From: Bacteroidetes bacterium UBA1952
Lineage (GTDB): Bacteria; Bacteroidota; Bacteroidia; Chitinophagales; Chitinophagaceae
Direction: 5' to 3'
DNA: 5,846 nt
NCBI GenBank assembly: GCA_002336725.1
Contig: DDEO01000199.1
Location: 1 to 5,846 of the forward strand
Position numbers and translations under genes: made by a program
The notes under the pieces: model-generated
What the model saw: the letters and a program-made list of their open reading frames with translations, nothing else
What the model was told of the DNA's origin: nothing
Database searches by the model: none
In this document: piece after piece, positions 4,862 through 5,846 of the stretch
Numbering within the stretch: the stretch's first letter is position 1
How the letters are laid out: every line of letters starts with the position of its first letter

Positions 4862-5572
4862 GTGCTTCCAAAATACAACCGCATCCTGCTGAAACTTTCC
4901 GGCGAAAGCCTCATGGGCGACCGTACCTATGGCCTCGACCCGAAAATGCTGGAACTCTATGCCAGTGAAATCAAGTCTATCACCGAAATCGGTGTGCAGG
5001 TAGCCGTCGTCATCGGCGGCGGCAATATCTATCGGGGCATGAACGAGGCAGAAACCGGCATCGAACGTGCGCAGGGCGATTATATGGGCATGCTCGCCAC
5101 CGTTATCAATGGCATGGCCCTACAGGCCGCATTAGAGAAAACCGGTGTCAAAACCCGCCTCCAAAGTGCTATCAAGATGGAGCAAATAGCCGAGCCGTAT
5201 ATCCGCCGCCGCGCCATCCGCCACCTCGAAAAAGGCCGCGTGGTCATCTTTGGCGCCGGAACGGGCAACCCCTATTTCACCACCGACACCGCAGGCTCGC
5301 TGCGCGCCATCGAAATCAATGCCGACGTGATCCTGAAAGGAACCCGCGTGGACGGCATCTACACCGCCGACCCCGAAAAAGACCCGCTCGCTACGCGCTA
5401 CGAAACGCTCACCTTCGCGCAGGTCATTACCGACAACCTGAAGGTGATGGACATGACGGCCTTCACACTTTGCCAGGAAAACAGCCTGCCTATCATCGTG
5501 TTTGATATGCACCGCCCCGGCAACCTGCTCGATGTCGTCGCCGGAAAAAACATCGGCACACTGGTGAACTAA
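4862..5572 (+). CDS. pyrH: Uridylate kinase (UMP kinase)
   Basis: UMP kinase (EC 2.7.4.22) phosphorylates UMP to UDP with ATP, an essential step of pyrimidine nucleotide synthesis. The bacterial enzyme is a hexamer of the amino-acid-kinase fold, usually activated by GTP and inhibited by UTP. The product is 236 aa, the normal length. Motifs are RILLKLSGESLMG (7-19, phosphate-binding Lys11 and Gly14), VIGGGNIYRG (50-59), the UMP-binding GDYMGMLATVINGMAL (72-87), GAGTGNPYFTTDTA (131-144), and the nucleotide-side ADVILKGTRVDGIYTADP (154-171). The GTG at 4862 is chosen because it gives MLPKYNRILLKLSGES, matching the family start. The frame is open back to an ATG at 4610, but that extension runs through the gcvT terminator, the repeats and the promoter. 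There is no obvious Shine-Dalgarno. frr, a frequent neighbour, is not seen within the 274 bases downstream. No terminator hairpin with a T-tract is visible after the stop. Confidence 0.97.
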   Translation: MLPKYNRILLKLSGESLMGDRTYGLDPKMLELYASEIKSITEIGVQVAVVIGGGNIYRGMNEAETGIERAQGDYMGMLATVINGMALQAALEKTGVKTRLQSAIKMEQIAEPYIRRRAIRHLEKGRVVIFGAGTGNPYFTTDTAGSLRAIEINADVILKGTRVDGIYTADPEKDPLATRYETLTFAQVITDNLKVMDMTAFTLCQENSLPIIVFDMHRPGNLLDVVAGKNIGTLVN

Positions 5573-5685
5573 TGCCAACTCAGGATAGCTAAAGGTGCAG
5601 ATGCCTGCAACTTCCTTCGTACTTTATCCAGCATGGCATCCAAAAACGACTGTGATAAGCAACGAAAAGTGGTCTTTTTACGTCC

Positions 5686-5704
5686 TTCCGGGCTTGACCC
5701 GGAA
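5686..5704. repeat. Palindromic element TTCCGGG-CTTGA-CCCGGAA
   Basis: This is a perfect 7-bp inverted repeat (5686-5692 with 5698-5704) around the loop CTTGA. The arms are followed by TCTC and preceded by GTCC. It closely resembles the GTCATTCCGGGCTTGACCC-type palindromes that I recall as dispersed in many bacterial genomes; this identification is from memory. There is no T-tract, so it is not a typical terminator, although it is the only strong hairpin after pyrH. Confidence 0.6.
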
Positions 5705-5725
5705 TCTCTAAGTAGCTCCGTAAAA

Positions 5726-5845
5726 TTATTTTAACGTGAATCTCGGTTTTAAGTCGTTGATTTTGAGTGCTTTAATTATTTTCAGGCGGCATTGCTCAGG
5801 TAGTTTTGCGCACCGGGTATGAAAACGTGTGGTTTTGTGGGCAGG
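5726..5845 (-). other. Possible C-terminal tail of a gene entering from the right
   Basis: On the minus strand a frame is open from the window edge to a TAA at 5728-5726, giving 39 residues. They are rich in K and R and end IIKALKINDLKPRFTLK. The shape recalls basic transposase C-termini, but no family motif is present. A second minus frame, ending at a TGA at 5784-5782 with GAQNYLSNAA, is also open to the edge and has codon use closer to the window's genes. I cannot tell which frame, if either, is coding. The rest of 5573-5846 shows no gene apart from the palindrome at 5686-5704. Confidence 0.2.
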
Positions 5846-5846
5846 T

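Noticed and set aside
5596..5609. TGCAG-ATGC-CTGCA hairpin as a pyrH terminator
   Set aside because: The stem is only 5 bp and there is no T-tract after it.
5569..5733. Minus-strand open frame ending over the pyrH stop (…LDKVRRKLQASAPLAILSWH)
   Set aside because: The only ATG gives 21 aa, the frame reads through the 5686-5704 palindrome, and no family is recognisable.

Overview
The window looks like ordinary chromosome from a member of the Bacteroidota. The main evidence is promoter type. Three of the four main genes have a Bacteroidota-style -7 box (consensus TAnnTTTG) just upstream, and the fourth has a one-mismatch version. No gene has a convincing Shine-Dalgarno sequence at its start. 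Coding regions favour G/C in third positions, which points to a moderately GC-rich member of the phylum. Genus cannot be told from this sequence.

Layout. Positions 1-220 hold a non-coding array of very short hairpins separated by TCCAA. pckA (ATP-type PEP carboxykinase, 312-1931, +) follows with its own promoter. It converges on an alpha/beta-hydrolase gene (2063-2845, -), and the two share a bidirectional terminator flanked by TTCCGGAA palindromes. Positions 2846-3135 are intergenic. A small Phd/YefM-type antitoxin gene (3136-3385, -) follows. It appears to be broken by a one-base insertion near its N-terminus and has no toxin partner. It diverges from gcvT (glycine cleavage T protein, 3505-4593, +), whose promoter lies so close to the ATG that the mRNA is probably leaderless. 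After gcvT come a strong terminator, a second terminator-like hairpin and a cluster of small repeats. pyrH (UMP kinase, 4862-5572, +, GTG start) is last. The final 274 bases hold a palindromic repeat and, at best, the tail of something entering from the right edge.

How the genes work together. They do not form an operon or a pathway. pckA (gluconeogenesis), gcvT (glycine to one-carbon units) and pyrH (UMP to UDP) are housekeeping genes. The three intact genes on the + strand each have their own promoter, and the first two are followed by terminators. gcvT is not next to gcvH or gcvP, and no frr is visible after pyrH. I found no new multi-gene system. The unusual material is between the genes: the mini-hairpin array, the TTCCGGAA cluster, the decayed antitoxin with its palindrome, and the shared promoter extension.
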